Source: Sitta carolinensis
Lineage: Eukaryota > Chordata > Aves > Passeriformes > Sittidae
Direction of reading: 5' to 3'
Assembly (NCBI GenBank): GCA_032173965.1
Contig: CM063283.1
Location: 108,896,108 to 108,960,107 of the forward strand
Length of the DNA stretch: 64,000 nucleotides
Shown: piece by piece, positions 61,977 through 64,000 of the stretch
Numbering within the stretch: the stretch's first letter is position 1
Layout of the letters: the number at the start of each line of letters is the position of its first letter
The notes under the pieces: model-generated
What the model was told of the DNA's origin: nothing
Seen by the model: only the letters and a program-made list of their open reading frames with translations
The model's database searches: none
Position numbers and translations under genes: made by a program

Positions 61977-63566
61977 AGAGATTAAGAGTTCCCAACCAGC
62001 AGAAGGAGAATACTATGTATGGAAAACAAAAAAGGATCAGGGGAGAAAGGGAAATGGTGGGGGAGAGGACAAAGAGGGCAGTGAGAAACTGATGCTAAAT
62101 TTTGAAGAGAGACTTCCTTCTATCTTGCACACGCAGGTGCACTAAGTGTAGGCATGGCTCCAGCTTTCTCCTGTCTCCATACTTGGCACCTTCAAACAGT
62201 TTGTTAACTCTTTTTCCCAGCTACCCCTCACTGTAGAACCAGCCACAGATATGACAGAAGCCAGCCTAGCGTGGTGGTAAAGAAATACGTGGAAATGTTG
62301 TTTTCCAGACCAGACCTGTAGCTCACATGTAAGTGCACTCACATGCAACTAAACAAATAAATATTTCATTAGATGAATGCCCTTCACTATCCCTTCCTTA
62401 GATCCTTTCTTCCTCATTGCAAAAATGTCTAAAACCCCCCTTCAAACCAGCATAATGGCAGCACACTCTTAGAGTCAGTTTGTGGAAGAAAAGTCTCTAT
62501 GCACAAACAAAAACCCAAAAATCAAGGCACAGGCTCTGTATGAGTTGTTTTGTTTTTTTTTTTTTTTTCCTACACCTGCTTAAAAATAATACTATCACAA
62601 AACTTTTATATAAAAATCCATTGAACTTTCACTCTTGTGTTAATGGACAAGCATTCTGAGACGGGGAAATAGGAGGACAAGGAAGAACTCCCCCCACAAC
62701 CTGTAAAATCAAAAGAATGAACCAAACAAAAACAACTGCAAAATCCATGACTGATCAGAAAAGGAGACATGGACACATGTCCTGCTGACATGTCCTGAAC
62801 TAGGACAGAAGCAGAGCTGTTAACCCATAAGTGTTAAAATGCTGCAGGAAACCCCCCTTTTTACAGCTTGTTTTTGGAGATGCTGAATTAGTTGTTTTTT
62901 AAATGGTTGTGGTTTGTATAGAAGGATCTAAAATTTCACACCTTCTCCTCTGCCTAGCATGGTTTGAAAGTTTTAGAAGGGCTTGTGCTTCCAGTCTCTC
63001 ACAAAGTGTGCAGCTACCTTGCAGCAGAGCCTCCTCCCTACATGCCAACAACATTCCTTCATTGAGGAGACACATATTGGAGTTATTGAAATGAGGTGTA
63101 TGCATATCCACAGTACATATGCATAGATCAGGTATCACATCCACACAGAAGGATCGAGAAAGTTCATGCAAGCGTAGAGCAAGAATATAATATTTGACTA
63201 ATATTACACTATATGTTTGGTGGTAGGAAGGAAAAAACCAAACATTAGTCCATGAAAACAATTTCGGAATGAAAATGCAAACTCAAAATATTGTATACTT
63301 TATTAATTCAATGAAAATTAAATTTTAGTTCAGTTGTGTTGCAAATATTAAATACTGGGAAAAACCCCCCAAAACTCAGGCAATTTTAATACTGCCTCTA
63401 AATTAGAATCTTCAGAATTCCTTGGAAATCATTTTTCTGCTTAATTATACTGTTGTTTATCTATTAAACCGTAGACAGATTTAGTCAATACCAAATAATT
63501 TTATTTGAACAGGCAGTATTAAAACTGCAAAGAGCAAAGAGAAGCAAAAGAAAGCAGATTTTTAAA

Positions 63567-63572
63567 CATGCA
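63567..63572 (-). promoter_or_regulatory. UGCAUG element downstream of microexon (RBFOX-type)
   Basis: The plus strand reads catgca, so the CASK pre-mRNA carries UGCAUG about 57 nt after the microexon's 3' end. RBFOX proteins bind this hexamer, and in downstream introns it generally promotes exon inclusion in neurons and muscle. The site is seen directly; its use here is inferred. One hexamer is expected by chance every 4 kb or so, so position is the main support. Confidence 0.5.
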
Positions 63573-63628
63573 AAGACACACACCATAGCTGACTGATATG
63601 CCTTAAAGGAAAACAAAGGGATACCTAC

Positions 63629-63646
63629 TTTCTGCTGCTAGAAGTC
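63629..63646 (-). CDS. CASK: CASK 18-nt microexon (residues 339-345 junction)
   Basis: In the gene sense this reads GACTTCTAGCAGCAGAAA. It is preceded by a pyrimidine-rich TTCCTTCTAG acceptor and followed by a GTAGGTAT donor. It completes a glycine codon with GA, encodes LLAAE, and leaves one A for an arginine finished by the next exon (A + GA). This gives GLLAAER, the known human sequence between the CaMK-like domain and the first L27 domain. Because it is 18 nt long with matching phases, skipping keeps the frame: the upstream G would join GA to give glycine directly followed by AVSQ. Human isoforms lacking residues 340-345 are recalled from protein databases and fit exactly. It is far too short for ORF-based detection. 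The upstream partner exon is outside the window, so the phase of its donor is inferred. Confidence 0.9.
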
Positions 63647-64000
63647 CTAGAAGGAAGGCAGCGTTTGGACAAACAACAAACAGTATGAAGATTTCAGAAC
63701 AAGCGATTTATAAAGCTGCAACCTAGCAGACTAATTTAGCCACAAAATAGTCCCAACAAAGTGACAAGAATCCCCCCCAGTTTTTAATACGTTTTTTCTA
63801 TGTGTGAAGCAAATGGCACTGGCAGACTGGGATGGGAAGAAAACAAACACTTGGCATTGGGATGGCAGCACATGGATGCAGTGTTAAGAGATCTATTAAT
63901 ACCAGACTTTTCCCAACATTGGTTAAACTATTTTTAAAAACTCATGGACAAAAAGTGATTTTTAGTAAAAATATTCTAAGAGGTGAAATGATAAAGTAAT
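63647..64000 (-). other. CASK: CASK intron upstream of the microexon (3' end only)
   Basis: This is the acceptor-proximal end of an intron whose donor lies outside the window. Read in the gene sense, it ends in a short pyrimidine stretch and TTCTAG next to the microexon, with a TGC 12-14 nt before the exon. Nothing else recognisable is seen. Confidence 0.8.

Noticed and set aside
61759..61995. Lysine-rich and phenylalanine-rich open frames
   Set aside because: They are translations of an A-rich simple repeat on either strand and do not represent proteins.

Overview
The window is vertebrate nuclear DNA, most likely from a bird. It is AT-rich, its genes are split by introns, no long open reading frame is present, and the recognisable transposon remnants are CR1 LINE 3' ends with the sequence typical of avian copies. 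I see no prokaryotic, viral or plasmid gene. Which bird it is cannot be read from the sequence with confidence.

One gene explains all the coding sequence found: the 3' two thirds of CASK (calcium/calmodulin-dependent serine protein kinase, LIN-2 homologue), a MAGUK scaffold, transcribed on the minus strand, so the gene runs from high to low coordinates. Seventeen coding exons were placed by translation and GT/AG splice sites. They join without a frame break and encode 587 residues plus the last two bases of one more codon. This equals residues 340-926 of the 926-residue human protein as I remember it. The 5' part (the CaMK-like domain) lies beyond the right edge.

Layout from 5' to 3' of the gene: an 18-nt microexon (63629-63646); the L27 pair (55809-55930, 40281-40358, 38828-38908); a linker leading into the PDZ domain (34179-34367); PDZ (33586-33664, 31187-31272, 30074-30142); two in-frame cassette exons in the PDZ-SH3 linker (24493-24561, 23072-23107); SH3 (20083-20279); the HOOK region (18768-18883); the guanylate-kinase-like domain (13904-13984, 13730-13810, 12051-12253, 10147-10230, 4452-4628); then the stop codon and an AT-rich 3' untranslated/flanking region down to base 1.

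The rest is intron or 3' flank with simple repeats, two CR1 remnants, and a few short blocks that look like regulatory or structured elements. No new biological system is evident. The most interesting signals are the microexon with its flanking neuronal-type splicing motifs (63560-63665), a compact block with two nested-scale inverted repeats in an intron (29240-29500), and a 93-nt intron inside the guanylate-kinase domain.
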